From positions 1,302,001 to 1,366,000 of the forward strand of contig CP118523.1 in assembly GCA_029227815.1 (NCBI GenBank): a stretch of 64,000 bases of DNA, read 5' to 3'. A model generated the notes under the pieces. That model saw only the letters and a list, made by a program, of their open reading frames with translations, searched no databases and had not been told where the DNA came from. A program made the translations under genes and the position numbers. Below are positions 37,186 to 45,830 of this stretch, in pieces. Position 1 is the stretch's first letter. Every line of letters starts with the position of its first letter. This DNA is from Clostridiaceae bacterium M8S5. GTDB taxonomy: Bacteria; Bacillota; Clostridia; Tissierellales; MCWD3.

Positions 37186-37214
37186 AAAAGATTGTCATAT
37201 GACAATCTTTTTTA
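37186..37214 (+). terminator. palindromic terminator copy 1
   Basis: AAAAGATTGTCATATGACAATCTTTT-type palindrome (26 bases, perfect; shown here by its ends AAAAGATTGTC and GACAATCTTTT) followed by a T run. Near-identical to the terminator at 37461. Confidence 0.9.
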
Positions 37215-37274
37215 GTATATATTGCCAAAAAACAAATTATGCTATATAATATAATAAATAACAAAACAAGAAGG

Positions 37275-37442
37275 GTGTGGAAAATAAAAAGACTAAATCA
37301 AAAAACTAACATTAAAACGTTAAAGAAGTGTAGTGGCATTACTCCGACTCCAATTGGTAGACCTTCAAATTGTATGTGTGCATGCCATATCTCAAAAGAG
37401 CATTTCGGTAATTATACATTTATGAGGAATTTTGACAGATAG
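37275..37442 (+). CDS. small cysteine-rich peptide (candidate modified or secreted peptide)
   Basis: Small frame encoding about 55 residues with a basic N-terminal half (KRLNQKTNIKTLKKC) and a Cys-rich core (CSGITPTPIGRPSNC, then MCACHIS and FGNYTFMRNFDR). AGAAGGG lies just upstream. The start is unclear: GTG 37275 is directly after AAGAAGG, and an ATA at 37284 would be better spaced but is a very rare start codon; the more upstream ATG 37239 has no ribosome binding site. The C-terminal CACHIS...FM-NFD is repeated in a broken copy at 37741-37887, and the N-terminus resembles the peptide at 37559. Between two near-identical terminators. Reminiscent of clostridial Cys-rich bacteriocin precursors, not proven. 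Confidence 0.5.
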   Translation: MWKIKRLNQKTNIKTLKKCSGITPTPIGRPSNCMCACHISKEHFGNYTFMRNFDR

Positions 37443-37460
37443 TATTCATATAAAAAGGAG

Positions 37461-37487
37461 AAAAGGTTGTCATATGACAATCTTTTT
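37461..37487 (+). terminator. palindromic terminator copy 2
   Basis: AAAAGGTTGTC and GACAATCTTTT form the same hairpin as at 37186 with one G-U pair, followed by TT. It ends the Cys-rich peptide transcript. Confidence 0.85.
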
Positions 37488-37558
37488 TATCACAAACGTT
37501 GCGAAATTGTAAAAAAAGTAATAAAATGTAAATATAGACTATGAAAGGAGATACCGCA

Positions 37559-37657
37559 ATGAAGAAATTACAAAAAACAAAAAAATTGTTGATAAAAAAG
37601 CATAATTATAAACTTAAGAAGTGTAATGCACTAGCTAATGTGGATATATTTGTGTAA
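37559..37657 (+). CDS. small basic peptide, 32 residues
   Basis: Starts MKKLQKTKKLLIKKHNYKL and continues KKCNALANVDIFV. A strong ribosome binding site, AAAGGAG, sits eight bases before the ATG. The leader-like N-terminus and the LKKC junction resemble the Cys-rich peptide at 37275, but translation stops before any CxCxC motif, so it may be a truncated family member. No modification or export gene is adjacent. Confidence 0.45.
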   Translation: MKKLQKTKKLLIKKHNYKLKKCNALANVDIFV

Positions 37658-37740
37658 AAGAACATGAATATTAAGAAATGATATGTACTTATTATATAAG
37701 TTATGCTAAAAGACCTAATATACTAATAAAATCATAAAAT

Positions 37741-37887
37741 GGAAGGGTGTATTGAGAATAATTTAAGAAAAAATCAACTAGAAAACTTTACAAAAGTGCG
37801 GTATTAGATTGACAAATTACATGTGCTTGTCATATTTCATTTGAAAATTATTGTTTTATGAGCAATTTTGACAAGCAATTTGTATAA
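37741..37887 (+). pseudogene. degenerate copy of the Cys-rich peptide gene
   Basis: DNA from GGAAGGGTG (like AGAAGGGTG of copy 1) onward aligns with the gene at 37275. In one frame it reads KTLQKCGI, and one base later TCACHISFENYCFMSNFDKQFV and a stop, matching KTLKKCSGI and CACHIS...FMRNFDR of copy 1. A frameshift and an upstream in-frame TAG break it. It ends at its own terminator. Confidence 0.55.
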
Positions 37888-37892
37888 GCAAA

Positions 37893-37929
37893 AAATAGAG
37901 GATATCAAGGAAGGATACCTCTATTTTTT
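37893..37929 (+). terminator. terminator after the degenerate peptide gene
   Basis: ATAGAGGATATC pairs with GATACCTCTAT (one bulged A), followed by TTTTTT. Confidence 0.88.
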
Positions 37930-38078
37930 ATTTATTAAAGTGTTAATTTGGCACAAAATGTATATCTTACAAAATTGATATTGAGTAAGTTGTCAATTTG
38001 ATATATAATTAAATAAGTAAAGAATTATGACAGAAGGTTATAAACCTTGTTCTACTAGTAATTTTGTAACATAATAAA

Positions 38079-38981
38079 TTAATTATGAAAATAAGTATTA
38101 ATAATATAATCTCTAAAGGTTTTTGCTAATGGAGAAAGGTATTTATTTTTATTATAAACGAAATAAAAATTTCTCTTTGTGTATTGAGATTTTAAGCAAA
38201 GGGGTTTTATAGTATTGCTATTTATGTCTTCTTTGATAGCCAATAAAGACATGATGCTAATACCTAAATTTTGCTTTATAAATTGCTTAATTGTTTCATT
38301 ATCTTCAATGCAGGCTATAATATTAAGGTTAGATATATTTATACTAAGTTCATCTAATATTTTTTCAAATTGAAGACGTGATCCAGAGCCTTGTTCTCTT
38401 AAGATTATGTTGTTGTTCATTAAGAAATCGGTATCTACAGTTGAATACGGATTTAAGGATGTAAGATTATATGGTGAGGCTATAACCATCTCATCTTCCA
38501 TTAGTTTGATAAATTCGAGTTTTTTAGAAGAATATTTAGCTCCTACAATACCAAAGTCGGTTTGGTTTTGTAAGATGCTTTCAATAACATCCTTAGAATC
38601 TTTATGAGATATAGTATATTTGACATCAGGATATCTATTTGAAAATTGTTTTATTATTTTAGGCAAAAGATACTGTTTAGGAATAGAACTTGAGCTAATA
38701 TATAAATTACCATCAATTTTTCCTTTGTATTTATTTAATGTAAAATGAGCATTATTCTTTATATCAAGTATTTCTTGGGCGTATTTATATAAAATAGTGC
38801 CAGATTCAGTAGGATATATATATTTATTTGATCTATTAAGCAATATTGTATCAAGTTCTTTTTCTAAATTTTGAATATGATTAGATACTGTTGGCTGGGT
38901 TAAAAAAAGCTTCTTAGCTGCTTTAGAAAAGCTTTTAGAGTTTATAATTTCAACAAAAGTTTCTAATTGTCTAAAATCCAA
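38079..38981 (-). CDS. LysR-family regulator resembling selenium-metabolism regulators
   Basis: 300-residue LysR-type regulator. The winged helix is FVEIINSKSFSKAAKKLFLTQPTVSNHIQNLEKEL; residues 90-300 are the effector-binding domain with SSSIPKQYLLPKIIKQF and DFGIVGAKY. These features recall the LysR proteins associated with selenium metabolism in clostridia, a resemblance from memory. Start at TTG 38981 (giving M-D-F-R-Q-L-E), five bases after GGTGAT; the GTG at 38990 is inside that site. Divergent from the PAP2 gene with 82 bases between starts, so it may control that gene. Confidence 0.88.
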   Translation of the reverse strand: MDFRQLETFVEIINSKSFSKAAKKLFLTQPTVSNHIQNLEKELDTILLNRSNKYIYPTESGTILYKYAQEILDIKNNAHFTLNKYKGKIDGNLYISSSSIPKQYLLPKIIKQFSNRYPDVKYTISHKDSKDVIESILQNQTDFGIVGAKYSSKKLEFIKLMEDEMVIASPYNLTSLNPYSTVDTDFLMNNNIILREQGSGSRLQFEKILDELSINISNLNIIACIEDNETIKQFIKQNLGISIMSLLAIKEDINSNTIKPLCLKSQYTKRNFYFVYNKNKYLSPLAKTFRDYIINTYFHN

Positions 38982-39063
38982 GTAAATCACCGCTTTCTAG
39001 TATTAATAATTATATATTATATCATTGTTTTATCGATAAAAAAAGGAGTTAAGGAGGGATAGA

Positions 39064-39711
39064 ATGGTCAAAAACAGAAAAATAGATAAAAGAGTTGTAA
39101 TAGTTATAGTACAATTAATACTTTTGAACGTATTATATCTACTTACTAATAAGCTTGATTTAAGATTTAATTTAACATACACGAAGATAGACTATTATAT
39201 ACCTTTTATAAAATATACGATTATACCTTATAATATATGGTACGTATATATTTGGGCTGGACTACTATTTGTCCTTTATAAAAATAAAGATATATTTTTT
39301 ATACATGCAAAGACTACTATTATAGCTAAGCTTATTTGTATAATTATATTTATAGTATTTCCGACATATACAATAAGACCAGAGATAACTGGTACAGATG
39401 TTTTCAGCAGGATGGTGATGCTGACCTATACTAGTGATAACCCAGTAAATGCGTTACCTAGTCTACATGTTTTACAGTCTGTATTAACACATATAGCAAT
39501 TTCAAAAGTATGTAAAAGAAATGATAAAGTAGCAATAGGTAGTTTTATAATTGCGGGTTCGATTATATTATCGACTATGTTTACAAAACAACACAGCTTA
39601 TTAGATGTAGTTGCAGGCATGACTGTGGGTACAATAGCTGTAGTAATAGGGTACTGGAAGTACGAAAAAGATTATGTATTTAACGTTAAATTAGATAAAA
39701 GACTGTCTTGA
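39064..39711 (+). CDS. PAP2-family membrane phosphatase
   Basis: 215-residue membrane protein with about six hydrophobic helices. The phosphatase residues are visible as NALPSLHVLQS (conserved SxH) and FTKQHSLLDVVAGM (His and Asp of the second motif). It matches the PAP2/inositol-phosphorylceramide-synthase-like group, which dephosphorylates lipid phosphates or moves a phosphoalcohol head group at the outer membrane face. AAGGAGGG precedes ATG 39064. Divergent from a LysR regulator. Confidence 0.85.
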   Translation: MVKNRKIDKRVVIVIVQLILLNVLYLLTNKLDLRFNLTYTKIDYYIPFIKYTIIPYNIWYVYIWAGLLFVLYKNKDIFFIHAKTTIIAKLICIIIFIVFPTYTIRPEITGTDVFSRMVMLTYTSDNPVNALPSLHVLQSVLTHIAISKVCKRNDKVAIGSFIIAGSIILSTMFTKQHSLLDVVAGMTVGTIAVVIGYWKYEKDYVFNVKLDKRLS

Positions 39712-39737
39712 TAAATATAATTAAAGGCAGTTTTTTT
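39702..39737 (+). terminator. terminator after the PAP2 gene
   Basis: ACTGTCTT pairs with AAGGCAGT (one G-U pair) and is followed by seven T residues; the left arm overlaps the end of the gene. Confidence 0.85.
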
Positions 39738-39846
39738 ATTAAAATAATAGAAATTATTAATAAATAATACTAAATAATCCAATAATAATAATAACCCATA
39801 GTACAAAACTGTATCAATGGGTTAATTATTTTAACTGGAGAATAAA

Positions 39847-40944
39847 ATGAAGAAAGAGCTTGTAGATTACAAAGAAGCTATAGCTACTTTAGTATTGTTT
39901 TCAGTAGGAGAATTTTCAATATTAGCATCTGGATTTTCAGCTAAAAAAGATATTTGGTTATCAATTATAATAGCTACAATTGTTTCTTTTATAATGATAA
40001 TAGTATATACTAATTTATTAAAACTCTATCCACATAACAATTATCTTGATATCATAATAAATATATTTGGTAAAAAAATTGGTAAGATAATAATAATCGT
40101 ATACGCATTTTTTTATTTTGATATAACTGGTTTAGTTGCACTTGATGGATTAAATTTCATAATAGTAACAGCCTTTGATAAAACACCTCGTTTCTTGATA
40201 TCTACGTTTTTTATATTTCTGTGTATATCTGTTTGTAGAAAAGGAATTGGCACATTAGCAAAAATAGCTAAAGTGTGTTTTTTTTTACTATATGGATATA
40301 TTCTTATTTCAGGAGTATCGCTTATTCCCAAAGCAGATATAAATAATTTCAGACCGCTTTTATATAATGGGATAAGACCAGTTGTAAAAGGAGCATTTGA
40401 TTTACTGATGTATCCATATACTGAGGTGTTATTATTTTTAATAGTAGTACTACATTCTTATGAAGTAAAAAAAGCAAAAAAAATATTATATAGCGGTTTG
40501 ATTGTATCTGCATTTTATATCTTTATAATATCTTGTATTACAATAATGACAATAGGAGAGAATTATGCATCAAGTGCTACATTTCCAACATACATAATTG
40601 CTAAACATATAAAAATAGGGTTCCTTAAAAGAGGTGAAATACTAGCATCAACATTGTTTGCACTTGGAGCATTTGTTAAGATAAGTATATATCTGATGGC
40701 AACAGGAATGTGTATACAAAAGGTTTTTGATTTAAAAAGTTATAAAAAAATTCTAATTCCTATAGGATTATTAATTTTACCATTTCAATATTTTAATTTT
40801 GAGAGTGTAATGTCATTTAATGAATACATATTTGAGATTTTTGTTTTTTATGCTTTTCCCTTTCAAATATTCAGCCCTATTGTTTTTTTAATAATTGGAT
40901 TATTGAAAAAAAGGCTAAGACATAACAAAACCAAAAACATTTAA
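39847..40944 (+). CDS. GerAB-type spore germination permease, paralogue 1
   Basis: 365-residue membrane protein with about ten hydrophobic segments, of the GerAB/endospore-germination permease family in the amino acid-polyamine-organocation superfamily. Typical features are the opening VDYKEAIATLVLFSVGEFSI, LYPHNNYLDIIINIFGKKIGKI, and FDLLMYPYTEVLLFLIV. GerAB proteins receive the germinant signal in the inner spore membrane. TGGAG precedes the ATG; the leader has AACCCAT/ATGGGTT pairing shared in part with paralogue 2. No GerAA or GerAC gene lies near. Confidence 0.88.
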   Translation: MKKELVDYKEAIATLVLFSVGEFSILASGFSAKKDIWLSIIIATIVSFIMIIVYTNLLKLYPHNNYLDIIINIFGKKIGKIIIIVYAFFYFDITGLVALDGLNFIIVTAFDKTPRFLISTFFIFLCISVCRKGIGTLAKIAKVCFFLLYGYILISGVSLIPKADINNFRPLLYNGIRPVVKGAFDLLMYPYTEVLLFLIVVLHSYEVKKAKKILYSGLIVSAFYIFIISCITIMTIGENYASSATFPTYIIAKHIKIGFLKRGEILASTLFALGAFVKISIYLMATGMCIQKVFDLKSYKKILIPIGLLILPFQYFNFESVMSFNEYIFEIFVFYAFPFQIFSPIVFLIIGLLKKRLRHNKTKNI

Positions 40945-41103
40945 TATTGCCTAATATCTGCTAAGAATTTGAATACAAAGATAAGATTTTTAATATTTAT
41001 TAATCACGAAATTGTAATAAATAGTATTAATATTTCAAACAATAACAGTGACCGTAATACAAAGTTGTATTATTAAGGGTTAATTATTTTAATGGAGAAC
41101 AAA

Positions 41104-42195
41104 ATGAAGAAAGAACTTGTAAATTACAAAGAAGCTATAGCTATAATAGTATTGTTTGAAGTAGGAGAGTTTTCAATATTAGCATCCGGATTTTCTGCTA
41201 AGAAAGATGTATGGATATCAGTAATAATAGCTACAGTTTTTTCTCTGATGATGGTAATATTATATGTTAATTTATTGAAATTGTATCCTAATAGCGATTT
41301 TCTTGATATTATAATTAACATATTTGGCAAAAAATTAGGCAAGATATTAATAGCTATGTATGCTGTGTATTGCTTTGATTTAACAAGTTTAATTTTACTA
41401 GACGCGTTACATTTTATAACAGTTACAAGTTTTGATAAAACACCTCGTATTTTACCAGCAGGGTTTATGATTATTTTATGCGTATGGGTATGTAAGAAAG
41501 GCATAAACATACTAGCTAAGATATCTAGAGTATCTGCTGTTCTATTGTATGGTTACATTATAATTACAGCAATAATCCTCTTACAAGTATCGGATGTGCG
41601 AAATTTGCAACCTATACTATATAATGGATCAAGGCATGTTATAAAAGGTACATTTGAATTAATAGTATATCCTTACGGTGAAATACTCATGTTTTTAATA
41701 GTATTATTACATTTATACGAAGCTAAGAAAGTAAAAAAAATACTGTATAGCAGTGTGCTATTATCAGGTATCTACATGTTTATAATGTCTAGTGTTATAA
41801 TAATGGTAATTGGAGAAAATTACGCATCAAGTTTAACTTTCATAGCATACGGAGTTGCTAAGCATATAAAATTGGGGTTCTTAAAAAGAAGTGAGATATG
41901 GGCATCAACAATGTTTACACTTGGAATGTTTATTAAGATTAGTGTGTATCTAATGGCAACGGGTATGTGCGTTCAAAAGGTTTTCAATCTAAAAAGCTAT
42001 AAAATCATATTAATGCCACTTATGTTACTTTCATTGACATTAATAAATTTTAATTTTGATAGTATAATGACATATAATGAATATATATTTGAAATTTACA
42101 TTTACTATGCTTTTCTATTTTTAATAATAGTACCTGTTTTAATTTATTTAGCAGGATTAATAAAAAAGCATTTTAAAAAGAAAAGACACGATTAA
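41104..42195 (+). CDS. GerAB-type spore germination permease, paralogue 2
   Basis: 363 residues, the same fold and very similar N-terminus as its neighbours (LVNYKEAIAIIVLFEVGEFSI, then KLYPNSDFLDIIINIFGKKLG). It is closest to paralogue 3 (shared KKDVWISVIIAT and GENYASSLTFIAYGVAKHI). Start at ATG 41104, after TGGAGA; an in-frame ATG at 41092 is part of that site. Spaced 159 bases from paralogue 1 with a related leader that carries an AATACA/TGTATT hairpin. Confidence 0.88.
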   Translation: MKKELVNYKEAIAIIVLFEVGEFSILASGFSAKKDVWISVIIATVFSLMMVILYVNLLKLYPNSDFLDIIINIFGKKLGKILIAMYAVYCFDLTSLILLDALHFITVTSFDKTPRILPAGFMIILCVWVCKKGINILAKISRVSAVLLYGYIIITAIILLQVSDVRNLQPILYNGSRHVIKGTFELIVYPYGEILMFLIVLLHLYEAKKVKKILYSSVLLSGIYMFIMSSVIIMVIGENYASSLTFIAYGVAKHIKLGFLKRSEIWASTMFTLGMFIKISVYLMATGMCVQKVFNLKSYKIILMPLMLLSLTLINFNFDSIMTYNEYIFEIYIYYAFLFLIIVPVLIYLAGLIKKHFKKKRHD

Positions 42196-42266
42196 AATAA
42201 ACTATCAAAAAATAATTAGCTACCAAACTTAGATCAATTCATTAAATATTTTAATTGGAGATTAAA

Positions 42267-43349
42267 ATGAAGAAAGAACTTGTAGATTATAAAGAAGCTA
42301 TAGCTATAATAGTATTGTTTGAGGTCGGGGAATTTTCAATATTAGCATCTGGATTCTCAGCTAAAAAAGACGTATGGATATCAGTTATAATAGCTACAAT
42401 TCTTTCATTGATACTTATGGTAGCATATGTCAATCTATTAAAACTATATCCAAATAGCAATTTCCTTGATATTATAATGAAAGTATTTGGCAAAAGAATT
42501 GGTAAGCTATTAATAGCGATATACGGCGTGTATTGTTTTGATTTAACAGTTCTAGTTTTGATTGATGTATTACATTTTATATCAGTTACAAGCTTTGATA
42601 AAACTCCTCGTATTTTATCAGTAGGGCTTATGGCTATAGTCTGTGTATGGGTATGTAGAAGAGGGATAAATCCATTGGCAAAGATTTGTAGGGTATTTGT
42701 TATTTTTATATACGCTTATATTATAATTACGGCAATAGCTCTTCTTCAAGAGACGGATGTGCAGAACTTAAGACCTATACTAAATAATGGAATAAAACCT
42801 GTTATAAAAGGTACATTTGAACTAGTAATATATCCGTACGGCGAAATACTAATGTTCTTAATTGTATTGTTACATTCATATAAAACTAAGAAAGTAAAAA
42901 AAATACTTTATACCAGCACACTATTATCAGGTGTATACATGCTTGCAATGTCTAGTGTTATAATAATGGTACTTGGAGAAAATTATGCAACAAGTTTAAC
43001 TTTTATATCATATGGAGTTGCAAAGCACATAGAGATTGGATTCTTAAAAAGAGGTGAAATATTAGCAGCTACATCTTTTACAGTAGCAACATTTGTTAAA
43101 ATCAGTGTATATTTAATGGCAACGAGTATGTGTGTTCAAAAGGTTTTCGATCTAAGGAGTTATAAAAAAATACTATTACCAATTATATTAATAGCATTGA
43201 TGTTCATCTATTTTAATTTTGAGAGTATAATGTCATATAACGAATATATATTTGAAATTTACATCTATTATGCTCTTTTATTTTTAATAATAGTACCAAT
43301 TTTTATTTTAGTAGCAGGGCTAATAAGAAAACGGTTAAAAAGAGAATAG
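42267..43349 (+). CDS. GerAB-type spore germination permease, paralogue 3
   Basis: 360 residues. The opening LVDYKEAIAIIVLFEVGEFSI matches paralogues 1 and 2; residues near FDLTVLVLIDVLHFISVTSFDKTPRIL and ATSLTFISYGVAKHIEIGFLKRGEIL track paralogue 2. ATG 42267 follows TTGGAGA. It ends the tandem array and is followed by a terminator that also serves the tRNA on the other strand. Three adjacent B subunits imply gene duplication and divergence of ligand choice. Confidence 0.88.
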   Translation: MKKELVDYKEAIAIIVLFEVGEFSILASGFSAKKDVWISVIIATILSLILMVAYVNLLKLYPNSNFLDIIMKVFGKRIGKLLIAIYGVYCFDLTVLVLIDVLHFISVTSFDKTPRILSVGLMAIVCVWVCRRGINPLAKICRVFVIFIYAYIIITAIALLQETDVQNLRPILNNGIKPVIKGTFELVIYPYGEILMFLIVLLHSYKTKKVKKILYTSTLLSGVYMLAMSSVIIMVLGENYATSLTFISYGVAKHIEIGFLKRGEILAATSFTVATFVKISVYLMATSMCVQKVFDLRSYKKILLPIILIALMFIYFNFESIMSYNEYIFEIYIYYALLFLIIVPIFILVAGLIRKRLKRE

Positions 43350-43360
43350 AGATAGTATAA

Positions 43361-43392
43361 AAAAACTTGATACGCAATGTATCAAGTTTTTT
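43361..43392. terminator. bidirectional terminator between gerAB paralogue 3 and tRNA-Leu
   Basis: AAAAACTTGATAC and GTATCAAGTTTTTT; T runs on both strands, so it ends the rightward gerAB array and the leftward tRNA. Confidence 0.9.
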
Positions 43393-43393
43393 A

Positions 43394-43480
43394 TGGTGCC
43401 GGCAGTGGGACTCGAACCCACACACCCTTACGGATAACAGATTTTGAGTCTGTCTCGTCTGCCAGTTCCGACACGCCGGC
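43394..43480 (-). tRNA. tRNA-Leu, anticodon CAA
   Basis: On the minus strand GCCGGCG pairs with TGCCGGC as acceptor stem, followed by encoded CCA. The anticodon loop is CTCAAAA (anticodon CAA, reading TTG codons), with stem CAGA/TCTG. The long variable arm expected of tRNA-Leu (TATCCGTAAGGGTGTG region) and the T arm TGGGTTCGAGTCCCA are present; 87 nucleotides. Confidence 0.95.
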
Positions 43481-43613
43481 ATAAATTAGCTTTCGTAGTG
43501 ACAAATAATATATTAGCATATTTAGAGGGCTTAAGTCAAGTGATTTTAAGAAATAATCATAAAAATTATAAATAAAAAATAGAATTAATAGGTGGGATTA
43601 TGGAGGTGTAGCT

Positions 43614-45056
43614 ATGAATAAAAAAGCTTATTATGTATTATTTTTTATTTATATGATTATTTTTACAAATAATTTAAGTTTTGGATCGAATAGAGATATT
43701 GCCAGAGAAATAATAATAAATGTTGCTCAAAAAACATTATTTATAAAAAAAGGTGTAGAAATAAAAGAATATCCAATAGCAGTAGGTAAAGCTATATCAA
43801 AGACACCCATAGGTAGTTTTAAAGTATTAAATAAAGCTAAAAACCCGTATTATAAAAAATTAGGAATAAAAGGAGGAAGCGAAGAAAATCCACTTGGAAG
43901 CAGATGGATTAGCTTTAAATATCATTATGGGATACACGGGAATAATGAACCAGAATCAATTGGATCATATGCATCAGGAGGATGTATAAGAATGTTTGAA
44001 AGAGATGTGCAGGAAATATATAGTATAACAACTAAGGGGACACCAGTAAATATACAATACAATCCGATAAAAATTATGCACGATATAAATGGCAATAATC
44101 CTATAATAAAAGCACATATAGATGAATATAAAAATTTAAAAAATTATGAGGATGTAATAATAAATACATTAAGTAATAATAATCTATTAAGTAAATTAGA
44201 TGAAACTAGAATTAAAGAGCTAATAGAAAAAGTGCAAAAAAGAGATGTAGTGTTTAGTGATAAGTGGTGTTTATTTATTAATAAACAGTATATTACCTGT
44301 GATATTAAGCTTCGAGAAGAAAAATACTATGTAAATAAAAAGGACATACAGAAATATTTTAATGTTGATATATATAGCTCAAGTAAGCAAGGGAGAGCTT
44401 ATTTTTTAGAAAGAGAAATAGAGGAAATAATACTTGAAAAAATTAAATATGTAAATATAGGAGATATACAGAGCATTTTAAGAGGAACTTTAATAAAAGA
44501 TGATATACAAAGAAGTATTACATTAAATGCTGATTTGATTAATATAAATAATAAACTTTTATCAAATGCAATAGATATTACAACATTGCCAAAAATTCCA
44601 TTAAATAAAGCTATAAGTTTTTTTGATATAGATATAAAATTAGATGATAACAAAATTATTATTTCTCATAATAATAAAATGGTTAGTTATAGAACAAAAG
44701 AAAAGGAGATGTTCATAGATTTAATTGAACTACTCAATTTGAGAAATTCAAAAGTAAATGTATCAACATATTATGGAAAGATTGATGTTGTAATAGATCC
44801 TGAGTTTGTATGTGAAGACATACTAAGATATGGGAAAATTATAGATAAAAATGTATATATACCAATAGAGATATTACTTAATGACTCAAATATGGAAAGA
44901 AAAGAATCCAATGTATCAATGTTAATTGAGGATATAAGTAATTATGTTAGCATGATAGATAATGTGGAGTACGTATTGTTTGACAAAGTAAAGTATCTTT
45001 TTGAAATTGAAAAAAATAGCTATGATACAAAATTCATTCTAAAAAGGAGGAATTAA
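43614..45056 (+). CDS. L,D-transpeptidase (YkuD) with C-terminal extension
   Basis: Secreted peptidoglycan cross-linking enzyme of 480 residues. An N-terminal hydrophobic segment (YYVLFFIYMIIFTNNLSFG) is a signal or anchor; the YkuD domain (residues 30-160) has IHGNNEPESIGSYASGGCIRM with the catalytic His and Cys, and TPIGSFKV typical of the family. The last 300 residues are unlike standard YkuD proteins; segments such as FINKQYITCD and YRTKEKEMFIDL resemble copper-amine-oxidase-like beta modules of clostridial wall proteins, tentatively. GGAGGTG precedes the ATG. Confidence 0.85.
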   Translation: MNKKAYYVLFFIYMIIFTNNLSFGSNRDIAREIIINVAQKTLFIKKGVEIKEYPIAVGKAISKTPIGSFKVLNKAKNPYYKKLGIKGGSEENPLGSRWISFKYHYGIHGNNEPESIGSYASGGCIRMFERDVQEIYSITTKGTPVNIQYNPIKIMHDINGNNPIIKAHIDEYKNLKNYEDVIINTLSNNNLLSKLDETRIKELIEKVQKRDVVFSDKWCLFINKQYITCDIKLREEKYYVNKKDIQKYFNVDIYSSSKQGRAYFLEREIEEIILEKIKYVNIGDIQSILRGTLIKDDIQRSITLNADLININNKLLSNAIDITTLPKIPLNKAISFFDIDIKLDDNKIIISHNNKMVSYRTKEKEMFIDLIELLNLRNSKVNVSTYYGKIDVVIDPEFVCEDILRYGKIIDKNVYIPIEILLNDSNMERKESNVSMLIEDISNYVSMIDNVEYVLFDKVKYLFEIEKNSYDTKFILKRRN

Positions 45057-45074
45057 AATATACGTATTGAAAGA

Positions 45075-45104
45075 CTATTTATACACAGAAATTTGTATAA
45101 ATAG
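45075..45104 (+). other. 11-bp hairpin downstream of the L,D-transpeptidase gene
   Basis: CTATTTATACA and TGTATAAATAG pair perfectly over a short loop. No T run follows, so it may be an mRNA 3' end or a processing site rather than a classic terminator. Confidence 0.45.
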
Positions 45105-45220
45105 TAAAAATATTAGGACAAGCATATAAAAAAAGCTAAAACTGAAAAATTCGTGGAACTTTTAATTTAATAACAAGTCTAATAAAAGAAAGGGTTTGCA
45201 AACAGAGAGGGGGTATATAG

Positions 45221-45808
45221 GTGAACAATAACGATGAAATGCTGATTAAGAGATGTCAGAAGGGCGATATCGATGCTTTTGAGATATTAATAGAGAGTTA
45301 TGAAAAAATAGCATATAACATAGCACTTAAAATGATAAAAAATAGAGAAGATGCTATGGATGTATCTCAAGAAGCTTTTATAAAAGTATATAAATCCATT
45401 AATAAATTTAATTTTCAAGCATCATTTTCAACGTGGTTATATAGAATAGTAGTTAATACATGTATAGATTTTTTAAAGAAAGAGAAAAAAGATTTATCTA
45501 TTGATAGCACAATTAAAACAGAAGATGGAGAAATAAAAAGTCAGATTGCTGATACTAAGAATACTCCTGAAAGGATATTAGAAAAGAAATTAACAAGAGA
45601 ATTAGTCCATAATAGTATTAATGAGTTAAGCGAAATACATAAAGTCGCAATAATACTCCGGGACATACATGGATTTAGTTACGAAGAAATAGCAGAGATA
45701 ACACAAACAGGTAAAGGAACAGTTAAGTCTAGAATAAATAGAGCAAGGATTGCACTAAAAAAAATAATAATGAAAGATAAGGAACAAAATATAAAAAACT
45801 TCGTCTAA
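45221..45808 (+). CDS. ECF-type RNA polymerase sigma factor
   Basis: 195-residue sigma factor of the SigW/SigV-like group. Region 2 is FEILIESYEKIAYNIALKMIKNREDAMDVSQEAFIKVYKSI followed by FSTWLYRIVVNTCIDFLKK; region 4 is VAIILRDIHGFSYEEIAEITQTGKGTVKSRINRARIALKKI. Start GTG 45221 lies eight bases after GAGAGGGGG. The next gene, 22 bases away, encodes its probable zinc-finger anti-sigma factor, so the unit responds to an envelope signal. Confidence 0.93.
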   Translation: MNNNDEMLIKRCQKGDIDAFEILIESYEKIAYNIALKMIKNREDAMDVSQEAFIKVYKSINKFNFQASFSTWLYRIVVNTCIDFLKKEKKDLSIDSTIKTEDGEIKSQIADTKNTPERILEKKLTRELVHNSINELSEIHKVAIILRDIHGFSYEEIAEITQTGKGTVKSRINRARIALKKIIMKDKEQNIKNFV

Positions 45809-45830
45809 ATAATTGAAAGGAGGGATAAAG

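Noticed and set aside
37473-37511. Twelve-codon frame MTIFFITNVAKL inside the second palindromic terminator
   Set aside because: Its start lies inside a strong hairpin and spacing to AAGGAG is too long.
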